Source: Pseudoselenomonas ruminantium (GTDB lineage Bacteria > Bacillota > Negativicutes > Selenomonadales > Selenomonadaceae). From it: 8,237 nt of DNA. Where the stretch lies: positions 1 to 8,237 of the forward strand of contig DJYL01000015.1 of assembly GCA_002448495.1 (NCBI GenBank), given 5' to 3'. The position numbers and the translations under genes were made by a program. Numbering within the stretch: the stretch's first letter is position 1; the number at the start of each line of letters is the position of its first letter. Shown in pieces: positions 1-7,187 of this stretch. The notes beneath the pieces are model-generated. The model saw only the letters and a list, made by a program, of their open reading frames with translations. It was not told the DNA's origin and searched no databases.

Positions 1-1
1 A

Positions 2-766
2 TTGGAAGAAATCATCAACAAACATCGGCAAAGCTTGAATGATACCGATATGGTCATCTATAAATACATTGTCCAGCACCGGGCGGAGTCCCGGCATATC
101 TCCATTCACGAACTGGCCAAAAACTGTGCAGTGTCGTCTACCACGATTGTGCGTTTTGCCCAAAAGCTGGGGTTTGACGGCTTTGGGGATTTGAAGGCTG
201 TGCTGAAAATGGAGGAAGGTGCTGAGTCGTATTATCGGGAAGATGTGCTGCATGATTTGCAGGATTTCTACACGCAGACGGCCAGCAAGGTATTTAAGCG
301 CAATTTTGACAGCGCGAGCCGTCTGATTCATGAGGCAAACCGGGTGTTTATCTTTGCCTCCGGCTATGTGCAGAGCAATGTGGCGCAGGAATTAAAGCGC
401 TTATTCTTTTATGACAATGTGCTGATTTACGAAATCAGCGGGCGGGAGGAATTTTCTTCTATTGCCCAAACCCTGACCACAGATGACCTCTTTATCTTTG
501 TCTCGCTGTCCGGGGAAACGCCGCTGGTGGTGGATTTTGCCCGCAATTTACAGCTTCTTGATGTACCGTTTATCTCGATTACCAAGTTACATGATAATAC
601 ACTAGCCAGTTTGTCCACCGTCAATTTGTATGTGTCGCCGGCCCGTTTCCAGCTTTATGACAATGAGGACGAGCATACGGCTTTTCAGTCCATGATGCCG
701 TATTTTATGCTGATAGAGGTATGGTTTGTGAAATATCGCATGTATCTGCGGCGCAAGGAAAAATAG
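2..766 (+). CDS. RpiR/GlvR-type transcriptional regulator (HTH + SIS), left end at window edge
   Basis: Probable sugar-phosphate-responsive regulator of the PTS operon that follows. Residues 1-75 form an RpiR-type helix-turn-helix domain; the recognition region is around residues 38-62 (ELAKNCAVSSTTIVRFAQKL, then GFDGFGDLK). Residues about 100-235 form a SIS sugar-phosphate-binding domain, with an ASG turn at 119-121 and the phosphate-loop motif SLSGET at 168-173. The length, about 254 residues, matches RpiR regulators of maltose/alpha-glucoside PTS operons such as Bacillus subtilis GlvR. The start is uncertain. The first readable codon is TTG at 2-4, and no ribosome binding site can be seen because the window begins there. 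As I remember GlvR, its N-terminus has one or two residues before the equivalent Leu-Glu-Glu, so the TTG may encode leucine with the true start just outside. The ligand is inferred. The family assignment is firm. Confidence 0.9.
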   Translation: MEEIINKHRQSLNDTDMVIYKYIVQHRAESRHISIHELAKNCAVSSTTIVRFAQKLGFDGFGDLKAVLKMEEGAESYYREDVLHDLQDFYTQTASKVFKRNFDSASRLIHEANRVFIFASGYVQSNVAQELKRLFFYDNVLIYEISGREEFSSIAQTLTTDDLFIFVSLSGETPLVVDFARNLQLLDVPFISITKLHDNTLASLSTVNLYVSPARFQLYDNEDEHTAFQSMMPYFMLIEVWFVKYRMYLRRKEK

Positions 767-837
767 CCTTGCGCACAGCCGGCCATGTACCAAAGTACGG
801 CAAATGAAACAAAATACAGGCGCAGGGCGATGTGCCG

Positions 838-872
838 AAAACCCGCGAAACTATTGTGTTCGCGGGTTTTTT
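838..872 (+). terminator. Strong rho-independent terminator after the regulator
   Basis: Bases 838-849 (AAAACCCGCGAA) pair perfectly with 859-870 (TTCGCGGGTTTT), giving a 12-bp stem with a GC-rich core and a 9-base loop. The 3' arm ends in six T residues (867-872). It lies 72 bases after the regulator stop codon and 62 bases before the PTS start. This implies that the regulator and the PTS operon are mainly separate transcripts, although the stem could also act as an attenuator if a promoter lies upstream of it. A small imperfect hairpin near 782-801 (GTAC-caaa-GTAC with flanking GCC/GGC) is too weak to call. Confidence 0.88.
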
Positions 873-926
873 GCGTTATTCTCTAATTAGCGAAGCAATA
901 ATAACAAACTAGAAAAAATTAGGGGG
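873..926 (+). promoter_or_regulatory. PTS operon leader: possible operator palindrome and Shine-Dalgarno
   Basis: This AT-rich stretch must hold most of the PTS operon's own control region if the preceding terminator is efficient. Visible elements are a perfect 8-bp palindrome CTAATTAG at 883-890, its half AATTAG repeated directly at 917-922, and a strong ribosome binding site AGGGGG at 921-926, 7 bases before the ATG at 934. No good sigma-70 promoter is visible. The best candidate is TTGTGT (854-859) with TATTCT (877-882) at 17-base spacing, but it matches poorly and overlaps the terminator. An activator-dependent promoter, as reported for GlvR, would explain a weak -35. The ribosome binding site is secure; the operator is a guess. 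Confidence 0.4.
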
Positions 927-933
927 CATTACA

Positions 934-3051
934 ATGACCATCAGTAAAGATCGTCTGATGCAGGGAATGCAGAGATTTGGCGGCGCGATGTATACGCCGG
1001 TCATCCTGTTTGCATTCTTTGGCTTGACGGTAGCATTATCCATTATCTGTAAGAATGAGGGCATATTGGGGAGTATCGCCGCTCAGGGAACAGTATGGTA
1101 TGATTTTTGGTTTGTGGTGGAACAGGGAGCCTGGACGGTATTTGCCCAGATGCCCATTCTCTTTGCCATAGCCGTGCCTATCGGCTTTGCCAAGAAGGAA
1201 CCAGCCCGCTGCGCGATGGAAGGTTTCGTCATCTATATGCTGTTCAACTATTTCATTGCGGGGTTCCTGACGCTGCATGGGGCATATTTCGGCGTGGATT
1301 ATAGTCAGGCAGCAGGCGCAGGGACGGGGCTGGCCATGATTGCCAATATCAAGACGCTCGATATGGGCATGCTCGGTGCCATCTTTATCGCCTGCATGAC
1401 CGCGTATCTGCACAACCGTTTCTATGATACGAATATTCCCGACTGGCTGGGGATTTTCAAGGGGCCTGCTTTTGTCGTGGCGGTAGGTTTTGCGGTGATG
1501 ATTCCGCTGGCCTTTATCTTCTGCATGGTATGGCCGGCTGTACAGCATGCCATTATGCAGTTCCAGGATTTCTTGAAGACCAGCGGTTTGGTCGGTGTTT
1601 GGGCCTATACGTTCTCGGAACGCATTTTGCTTCCCGCAGGTCTGCATCACTTCATCTATCTGCCGTTTATCTTTGGCCCGGCGGTCTGCGATGGCGGCAT
1701 TCAGGCTTACTGGCTGCAGCATCTGAATGATTTTGCCGTCAGCGGCAAGTCTTTGGCAGAACTTTTCCCGGAGGGCGGCTTTGCTCTGCATGGCAGCTCC
1801 AAGGTCTTTGGCCTGCCCGGTGCGGCACTGGCTATTTACATGTGTGCTAAGCCGGAAAAACGCAAGAAAACGGCAGCGCTTTTGATTCCGGCAACGCTTA
1901 CAGCCGTTATCTGCGGCATTACGGAACCTTTGGAATTTACCTTCCTGTTTGTGGCACCGCTGCTTTATCTGGTGCATGCCGTTCTCTCCGCGTGCCTGTC
2001 TTCGGCACTTTACGCCCTGGGACTGGCCGGCAACTTTGGCGGCGGCCTGATTGATGCCTTTGTGCAGAACTGGATTCCGCTGTTCCAGTATCATGCCGGA
2101 ACCTATATTATGCAGATTGTGATCGGTTTGTGCTTTACCGCGATATACTTTGTGGTTTTCCGTACGTTGATTTTGAAATTTGATTATGCAACTCCCGGTC
2201 GTACGGCTGATGATGTGGAGGATAAATTGTTCTCCAAGGCTGAATATCAGGCCAAGAAGGAAATGGAAGAAATGGGCCTGGCCGATAATGCGCTGGCCAT
2301 CAAGGCTAAGGTGTTCCTTGATTGCCTGGGCGGCCCGGATAATATCAGGGAAGTCACCAACTGTGCTACTCGTCTGCGGGTAACGGTTGCCGATCCGGAC
2401 AAGGTTGCCGCCGTGGGCAAATTTACCAAGGCTGGTGCTTTTGGCCTCGTGAAAAATGGCAAGGCCATTCAGGTTATCGTAGGTCTTTCTGTACCTCAGG
2501 TACGCAGCTATTTTGACGCCTTGTTGAAGGGCGAGAAAATTGACAACACGGCAGCGCAGCCGGCAGCAAAAGAAACGGCTGCTTTGGACAATAGTTTGGC
2601 CATGAAATTAAGCGCTTGTGTATCCGGCAGACTGATGGATATGAGCGAAGTCAATGACGATATGTTTTCCCAGAAGATGATGGGCGATGGCATTGCCATT
2701 GAACCAGAGGGCGATACCGTAGTTGCGCCTGCCGATGCAGAAGTTACCATGATTATGGAGGAAAGCCTGCATGCCATCGGTCTGCGCCTGCAGAATGGTG
2801 CAGAACTCCTTATCCATATCGGCATTGACACGGTGAAGTTAAATGGTCAGGGCTTTGAGGCTTTGGTCAAGGCTGGTGATAAGGTAAAGGCCGGTACGCC
2901 GCTGATTCATTTTGACCAGCAGGTGATTAAGGATGCCGGTTATCAGACCACGGTTATCATGGCAGTGACCAACAGCACGGATTATCCGCAGATGCAGAAA
3001 CATGAAGATGCGGAAGTCAAATGCAACGAAACGCCGGTACTGGTTTTTTGA
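934..3051 (+). CDS. Alpha-glucoside (probably maltose-type) PTS permease, EIICBA fusion
   Basis: Inner-membrane sugar transporter that phosphorylates its substrate during uptake; 705 residues with three fused domains. EIIC spans about 1-415 with roughly ten hydrophobic segments and the glucose-superfamily signatures GLHH (236-239) and GITEPLEF (328-335, Glu331). A charged linker follows (about 420-455). EIIB (about 457-530) carries the phosphorylated cysteine Cys477 in NCATRLR. EIIA (about 565-700) is of the EIIA-Glc type, with His613 in HAIGL and the phosphoryl-accepting His628 in LIHIGID; their 15-residue spacing equals that of His75/His90 in E. coli Crr. The C-B-A order resembles glucose/maltose (GlvC/MalP, AglA) permeases, whereas trehalose and sucrose permeases put EIIB first. 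The fused EIIA means only general EI and HPr are needed. The exact sugar is inferred from the neighbouring alpha-glucosidase and GlvR-like regulator. Start at ATG 934 is supported by AGGGGG. Confidence 0.93.
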   Translation: MTISKDRLMQGMQRFGGAMYTPVILFAFFGLTVALSIICKNEGILGSIAAQGTVWYDFWFVVEQGAWTVFAQMPILFAIAVPIGFAKKEPARCAMEGFVIYMLFNYFIAGFLTLHGAYFGVDYSQAAGAGTGLAMIANIKTLDMGMLGAIFIACMTAYLHNRFYDTNIPDWLGIFKGPAFVVAVGFAVMIPLAFIFCMVWPAVQHAIMQFQDFLKTSGLVGVWAYTFSERILLPAGLHHFIYLPFIFGPAVCDGGIQAYWLQHLNDFAVSGKSLAELFPEGGFALHGSSKVFGLPGAALAIYMCAKPEKRKKTAALLIPATLTAVICGITEPLEFTFLFVAPLLYLVHAVLSACLSSALYALGLAGNFGGGLIDAFVQNWIPLFQYHAGTYIMQIVIGLCFTAIYFVVFRTLILKFDYATPGRTADDVEDKLFSKAEYQAKKEMEEMGLADNALAIKAKVFLDCLGGPDNIREVTNCATRLRVTVADPDKVAAVGKFTKAGAFGLVKNGKAIQVIVGLSVPQVRSYFDALLKGEKIDNTAAQPAAKETAALDNSLAMKLSACVSGRLMDMSEVNDDMFSQKMMGDGIAIEPEGDTVVAPADAEVTMIMEESLHAIGLRLQNGAELLIHIGIDTVKLNGQGFEALVKAGDKVKAGTPLIHFDQQVIKDAGYQTTVIMAVTNSTDYPQMQKHEDAEVKCNETPVLVF

Positions 3052-3080
3052 ACTGACGGATTAGGAAATGTTCTTAGATA

Positions 3081-3085
3081 AAGGA
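3081..3085 (+). promoter_or_regulatory. Ribosome binding site deciding the glucosidase start
   Basis: AAGGA at 3081-3085 sits 9 bases before ATG 3095. An in-frame ATG at 3068 would add nine residues, but only AGGAA lies just before it, directly abutting the codon and too close to work well. The added residues also do not belong to the GH13 fold, which usually begins with a short polar stretch and then WWQ/WWK. The start at 3095 is therefore preferred. The 43-base gap after the PTS gene shows no terminator, consistent with one transcript. Confidence 0.7.
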
Positions 3086-3094
3086 TACAGTAAC

Positions 3095-4789
3095 ATGAAT
3101 AAGCTAAAATGGTGGCAGAAAACAAATGTATATCAGGTCTATCCCAAGAGTTTTCTCGATACAACAGGCAGTGGCACAGGGGATATCAAAGGCATTACAG
3201 CCAAATTGGACTATCTGAAAACTCTGGGCGTCGGGGCAATATGGCTGACGCCGGTATACCCCTCGCCCATGGTGGACAATGGTTATGATATTGCCGATTT
3301 TACGGCCATTGACCCCTCGTATGGCACGATGGCCGATATGGAGGAGTTGATTGCCGAAGGTAAGAAGCGGAATATTCGCATGGTGATGGATTTGGTCTAT
3401 AACCATTCTTCCGATAAGCATCCGTGGTTTATCGATTCGGCAAGCTCGCGGGACAGCGAACATGCAGACTGGTATATCTGGCGGGATGCCAAGCCGGATG
3501 GTTCGGCGCCGACCAACTGGCGCTCCATCTTTGGCGGCAGCGCCTGGACCTGGTGCGAAGCGCGGCAGCAGTATTATCTGCATACCTTTGCCGCGGCACA
3601 GCCGGATCTCAACTGGGAAAATCCCGCTGTGCGTCGGGCGCTCTATGATGCGGCCAATTTCTGGCTGGACAAGGGCGTGGGCGGTTTCCGCATCGATGCC
3701 ATTGTCTACATCAAGAAGCCGGAGGTGTTTGTGGACGGTGAGCCGGACAGCGATGACGGTATGGTCAATATTCATAGCATGATTGCCAACACTCCGGGAA
3801 TATTGGATTTTCTCTATGAGTTTAAGGAGCAGGTTTTTGCCGGTCACGATATTTTTACCGTGGCAGAAGCCAATGGTGTGGAGCCTCATGAGTTGGATAA
3901 ATGGGTGGGGGAAAAGGGCGCCTTTGATATGCTCTTTGAATTCTCCCATATGAATCTGGAATTTCCGGATGGGGAGCTTTGGAGCCATGCTACGGGGTAT
4001 ACGCCGGAGATTATCCCTGAATTGAAGAAGGTATTGTCTGCAAGCCAGCATGCTACCGCGGACAACGGCTGGTATCCTGCATTTTTTGAAAATCACGATC
4101 AGATGCGCTGCGTGGAACATTATTTTCCGGCAGAGGCCAATAAAAAACTGGCGGCAAAGGCTATGGCTGCCGTGCTGATGACGCTGCGCGGAACCCCGTT
4201 TATTTATCAGGGGCAGGAACTGGGCTTGGGCAATACGGCATGGGCGAATATTGAGGATTATAACGACATTTCTTCCCATGGGCAGTATGAACTGGCTTTA
4301 GCAGAGGGAAAAAGTCCGGCAGAGGCGATGACGATAGTTCATCGATACAGTCGGGATAATGCCCGTACGCCCATGCAGTGGACAAGAGGGAAAAATGCCG
4401 GATTCAGCGCGGGGGTTCCGTGGCTGCCTGTGCATGAGGATTACGCCTGCCAGTGCGTGGAAAGTGAAGCTCTGGCAGAGGATTCCGTGTTGTCCTGGTA
4501 TCGGCAGCTGTCCGCCCTGCGCCAGTCCGGGGAAGCGGCAGGTGTTCTTCAGCAGGGCGATTATACGGAACTATTGGCAGACAACCCTGCGATTATGGCC
4601 TTTCGGCGCCGCTTCGGCTGCCGGATGGTCTATACATTGGTGAATTTTAGCGGGCAGAGACAAACCTATGAATTGCCGGAGCTGGAGGAGGCGCGTCTGC
4701 TCAGCGGCAGTATTTCTGGCAGTCAGCAAGGAAGCCTGCGGCCTTATGAAGCCGTAATTTATATCAAGGAAACAGGTGAACGTTTATGA
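3095..4789 (+). CDS. GH13 alpha-glucosidase (oligo-1,6-glucosidase / trehalose-6-P hydrolase group)
   Basis: Cytoplasmic retaining exo-alpha-glucosidase, 564 residues, the usual length of the family; no signal peptide. It opens with KWWQKTNVYQVYPKSF, typical of the TreC/oligo-1,6-glucosidase/DexB group. All GH13 regions are present: region I DLVYNH (Asp99, Asn103, His104), region II FRIDAIV with nucleophile Asp201, region III VAEAN with acid/base Glu258, and region IV ENHDQ with His334 and Asp335. Later signatures include GTPFIYQGQELG and DNARTPMQW, then a C-terminal beta domain. The N-terminal loop DTTGSGTGD resembles TreC and lacks the calcium-binding pattern DxNxDxxxD of oligo-1,6-glucosidases. 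The residue after the nucleophile is Ala202, where isomaltases usually have Val; Ala or Thr there is generally linked to alpha-1,4 preference. It is cotranscribed with the PTS gene and overlaps the HAD gene. Family secure; substrate, and whether it must be phosphorylated, unknown. Confidence 0.93.
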   Translation: MNKLKWWQKTNVYQVYPKSFLDTTGSGTGDIKGITAKLDYLKTLGVGAIWLTPVYPSPMVDNGYDIADFTAIDPSYGTMADMEELIAEGKKRNIRMVMDLVYNHSSDKHPWFIDSASSRDSEHADWYIWRDAKPDGSAPTNWRSIFGGSAWTWCEARQQYYLHTFAAAQPDLNWENPAVRRALYDAANFWLDKGVGGFRIDAIVYIKKPEVFVDGEPDSDDGMVNIHSMIANTPGILDFLYEFKEQVFAGHDIFTVAEANGVEPHELDKWVGEKGAFDMLFEFSHMNLEFPDGELWSHATGYTPEIIPELKKVLSASQHATADNGWYPAFFENHDQMRCVEHYFPAEANKKLAAKAMAAVLMTLRGTPFIYQGQELGLGNTAWANIEDYNDISSHGQYELALAEGKSPAEAMTIVHRYSRDNARTPMQWTRGKNAGFSAGVPWLPVHEDYACQCVESEALAEDSVLSWYRQLSALRQSGEAAGVLQQGDYTELLADNPAIMAFRRRFGCRMVYTLVNFSGQRQTYELPELEEARLLSGSISGSQQGSLRPYEAVIYIKETGERL

Positions 4790-5559
4790 AGATAGGTGCC
4801 AGTGATTACGATGGAACGTTGTTCCGAAAGGGAACCATTGCTGTGGAAGACGTGAAGGGAATAAAGGTCTGGCGGGCGGCTGGCAATAAATTTGGCGTGG
4901 TCAGCGGACGGGACTATGGCATGCTGATGCCGCAGCTTAATCACTACGGCATTGAATCGGATTATGCCGTCTGCAATAACGGCGGCATAATCTTTCGCGC
5001 TGACGGCACACCGCTGTGGCAGGGCAGTATTCCCTTGAAAATATTGACGGAAATTGTGCGGGAACCCTCCGTGCGCCGTTCCTTTCACTTTGCGTTTTCT
5101 GCCGTGGACAAGACTTATCTTTACCATGAGCGGGAAGGTTCATGGATTATGCGGGAGGCTCTGGAATGGGATTTTCCGATAGTCAAGATAGAGGAAAAGG
5201 ACATTATGGCTCTGCCGCAGATTCATCAGTTCTGTCTAGGGTATCATGAAGCCGGAGAAGCAGATGAAACCAGCGCCATCATCAACGAAAAGTACGGTAT
5301 GTTTGTTCATGCCTATCCCAATGGCTGCAGCGTGGATATTACGCCCGCGGGAGTAAGCAAGAGTCAGGGCATAAAAAAGCTGTTGGAGCTTATGGAATGG
5401 CAGGAGGCCGAGGTCTGCGCCATTGGTGATGAAAGCAATGATTTGCCCATGCTCGAAGCCTTTGCAGGCTTTACCGTGAATACAGCCAGGGAGGTCATTA
5501 AAAAGCGGGCGCGGGCAGTGTATGCTTCTGTGGGGGAGATGCTCGTGGAAAATTTGTAA
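4786..5559 (+). CDS. HAD-superfamily IIB (Cof-type) phosphatase, probable sugar-phosphate phosphatase
   Basis: Cytoplasmic magnesium-dependent phosphatase of 257 residues, with all four HAD motifs intact: motif I DYDGTL with nucleophile Asp7 and acid/base Asp9; motif II Ser40 in VVSGRD; motif III Lys192 in GVSKSQG; and motif IV GDESND with Asp215 and Asp219. The region between motifs II and III (about residues 80-190) is the C2B cap that selects substrates in the Cof subfamily. The start codon overlaps the glucosidase stop (ATGA at 4786-4789). AGGTGA at 4774-4779 is a suitable ribosome binding site, so the two proteins are probably translationally coupled. Cof phosphatases are promiscuous and act mostly on sugar phosphates. 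The position in a PTS operon suggests it dephosphorylates the imported sugar phosphate or relieves sugar-phosphate stress; this is inference. Sequence alone does not fix the substrate. Confidence 0.9.
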   Translation: MKIGASDYDGTLFRKGTIAVEDVKGIKVWRAAGNKFGVVSGRDYGMLMPQLNHYGIESDYAVCNNGGIIFRADGTPLWQGSIPLKILTEIVREPSVRRSFHFAFSAVDKTYLYHEREGSWIMREALEWDFPIVKIEEKDIMALPQIHQFCLGYHEAGEADETSAIINEKYGMFVHAYPNGCSVDITPAGVSKSQGIKKLLELMEWQEAEVCAIGDESNDLPMLEAFAGFTVNTAREVIKKRARAVYASVGEMLVENL

Positions 5560-5574
5560 AAAGCGGACAAGTGA

Positions 5575-5605
5575 ATAAGGCTTCTCTTTGTAGAGGGGCT
5601 TTATA
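5575..5605 (+). terminator. Imperfect hairpin terminator ending the PTS operon
   Basis: Bases 5575-5587 pair with 5592-5604 as a 13-bp stem with three G-U wobbles and a 4-base loop (TTGT). It starts 15 bases after the HAD stop codon. The 3' arm holds GGGGCTTTAT, but there is no long T run after it, so termination may be partial and some read-through into the porin gene is possible. Confidence 0.55.
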
Positions 5606-5641
5606 CATACATATCAATATATAATTATATGTTAATATTAG
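5597..5641 (+). promoter_or_regulatory. Promoter of the porin/X25 operon, TATAAT within a palindrome
   Basis: A perfect -10 hexamer TATAAT lies at 5620-5625 in a very AT-rich stretch (5601-5640). No close match to TTGACA lies 16-18 bases upstream; the region that would hold the -35 box overlaps the 3' arm of the terminator hairpin. The -10 box sits inside a perfect 12-bp palindrome ATATAATTATAT (5619-5630). A second palindrome TAATATTA follows at 5633-5640, near where transcription would begin. The promoter is likely from context and the -10 match. Whether the palindromes bind a regulator or merely reflect AT richness cannot be told. Confidence 0.5.
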
Positions 5642-5644
5642 AGA

Positions 5645-5651
5645 AAGGGAG
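5645..5651 (+). promoter_or_regulatory. Ribosome binding site deciding the porin start
   Basis: AAGGGAG at 5645-5651 is 8 bases before ATG 5660 but only 2 bases before the in-frame TTG at 5654. The ATG at 5660 is therefore chosen. A further in-frame ATG at 5666 has a longer gap and would shorten the basic signal-peptide head. Confidence 0.75.
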
Positions 5652-5659
5652 CTTTGGTT

Positions 5660-7177
5660 ATGAGAATGAGCAAAAAAGTTGCCGCAATCCTGACATGCTT
5701 AACTGTGGGGGCTGTGGGGCAGGCTTACGCTGCTGATGCGGACAGTTTCACGGATGTACCCAAGGATCACTGGAGTTATGAAGCACTGGATTACCTTGCC
5801 CGGGAAGGAATTATTGAGGGCATGGGCAATGACACCTTTCAGGGTGGCCGGGCGATGAGCCGCTATGAAATGGCGGCAATCGTAGCAAAGGCCATGCAGA
5901 AGGGCGGCGGTAATTTTGGGGACAAAGCTGTGCTGGACAAACTTTCAGCAGAGTATGCCGGCGAACTTGATACCTTGAAAAAGCGTGTGGATGCGCATGA
6001 CAAAGATATTAAAGATTTGCAGGCGAAGACGGAAAAGTTCAAAGTATGGGGCATGACCCGCGTACAGGTAGGCAATGATAACGGTTTGGTGAAGGATGGA
6101 CACAACGGCGACTATAACAATCGCTTTTATCTCGATTTAGAAGGCTCGATGAAGGTGAATCCATATATGACGGCACGTTTTACGATTGAAAAAAATGCCC
6201 GTCATCGCGATAGCGAATATCAGACCAAGACGAAATACAAGACTTTCCAAAAAAAAGATGGAACTTATATAACCAAGGAATATCAATCAACAATAAGCGG
6301 TGAAAATCGTGATGATGTGACCATGGATGCCAACCACAATGGCTCGATATCCAATATCTGGGTAGAGCTGGCCTTGGGCAAGAATCATGACTGGTATACC
6401 AATATTGGCCGCAAGTGGAATGGTATTGGTATGCAGAATCTTATGCTGGGGGGACAGGTGGATGGCATTGCCACTTATCATCCCATTGAGAAGGGGCATG
6501 GCTGGTGGCTGAGTGCCCAGTACTGGAAACCCTCAGCTGATTGGGCGAATGAAAATGTTACTTATGATGAAGATGCGGATGTGGTAACGGTGGAACGTCA
6601 TACGCATCGTGCACCCATCGTGGGGACGTTGAATTTCTGGGGACCTTTAGGCAAGTATTTGGAAGCTAATGTGGCGTATTCCAGAATACTCCAGCATCAG
6701 TATGATGGCAATCGTGATAGCGGGCAGTATGGTTACTGGACGCAGGCGAAGAATTTCTATGGTATAGACCTCAAGGCAAAGGTGCTCAAGGATTTGACGA
6801 TTACCGGCTCGTATGTTAAATCCGATGTGCCGTTGGATAAGCAGACATGGGCAGATGGCGGCCATCCGGACAGAGATTGGGCGGTAAAAATTGAATACAA
6901 AGGTACAGATTTAAACAAAGTAAAATCATGGGGACTGTATGCGAAGTGGGTTAATCTTGGCTGTATGGCTGACCTTGGGCATGACGATGAATGGGCTACC
7001 CGTGAGCCAAGTTTTGTTAACGGCGTTAAAGGCTGGTATTTCGGCATGAAGATGGTTCCGTGGAAAAATTGCGAATGGGAAACCATGTGGGCACCGCACC
7101 TTACAGAAAATTCCAGCCAAAATGCAAGTGCATATCATCGTCATATTCTCCGCAGCTGGCTTGACTTCCATTTCTAA
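5660..7177 (+). CDS. SLH-domain outer-membrane porin (OmpM/Mep45 type)
   Basis: Probable outer-membrane channel tethered to peptidoglycan; 505 residues. Residues 1-24 are a classical signal peptide with predicted cleavage after AYA24. Residues about 30-80 form a single SLH domain (FTDVPKDHWSYEALDYL, then GIIEGMGNDTFQGGRAMSRYEMA). Residues about 88-125 are a charged heptad-like segment, likely a coiled-coil spacer across the periplasm. From about 127 to the end, alternating aromatic/polar strands with Trp, Tyr and Gly-rich turns look like a beta-barrel, and the last residue is Phe, as outer-membrane assembly usually prefers. In Selenomonas such SLH domains bind polyamine-modified (cadaverine) peptidoglycan; that role is family knowledge, not visible here. 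A long charged, Lys-rich stretch at 181-228 is probably an external loop. It lies 26 bases before the X25 gene with no terminator between, so an operon is likely. Pore specificity is unknown. Confidence 0.9.
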   Translation: MRMSKKVAAILTCLTVGAVGQAYAADADSFTDVPKDHWSYEALDYLAREGIIEGMGNDTFQGGRAMSRYEMAAIVAKAMQKGGGNFGDKAVLDKLSAEYAGELDTLKKRVDAHDKDIKDLQAKTEKFKVWGMTRVQVGNDNGLVKDGHNGDYNNRFYLDLEGSMKVNPYMTARFTIEKNARHRDSEYQTKTKYKTFQKKDGTYITKEYQSTISGENRDDVTMDANHNGSISNIWVELALGKNHDWYTNIGRKWNGIGMQNLMLGGQVDGIATYHPIEKGHGWWLSAQYWKPSADWANENVTYDEDADVVTVERHTHRAPIVGTLNFWGPLGKYLEANVAYSRILQHQYDGNRDSGQYGYWTQAKNFYGIDLKAKVLKDLTITGSYVKSDVPLDKQTWADGGHPDRDWAVKIEYKGTDLNKVKSWGLYAKWVNLGCMADLGHDDEWATREPSFVNGVKGWYFGMKMVPWKNCEWETMWAPHLTENSSQNASAYHRHILRSWLDFHF

Positions 7178-7187
7178 TCGCTTGTTT

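Noticed and set aside
1036..2094. Long open frame on the - strand (352 codons) inside the PTS gene
   Set aside because: It lies wholly antisense to the intact EIIC domain, its product is rich in His, Gln, Arg and Cys with no recognisable domain, and no ribosome binding site was noted. It is a shadow of the coding strand.
3068..3094. Earlier ATG start for the glucosidase
   Set aside because: Its only Shine-Dalgarno-like bases abut the codon, and the nine added residues are not part of the GH13 fold; ATG 3095 has well-placed AAGGA.
3104..4279. Long open frame on the - strand (391 codons) inside the glucosidase gene
   Set aside because: It is antisense to all four GH13 catalytic regions, has skewed composition and no family resemblance.
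3095..4789. Naming the glucosidase treC (trehalose-6-phosphate hydrolase)
   Set aside because: The N-terminal loop is TreC-like, but the C-B-A permease, the RpiR regulator and region II do not fit a trehalose system, so the specific symbol is withheld.
6326..6361. EF-hand-like loop DANHNGSIS in the porin
   Set aside because: Positions 1, 3, 5 and 6 match, but position 12 is Trp instead of Glu/Asp and no flanking helices are apparent; it is more likely a barrel loop.
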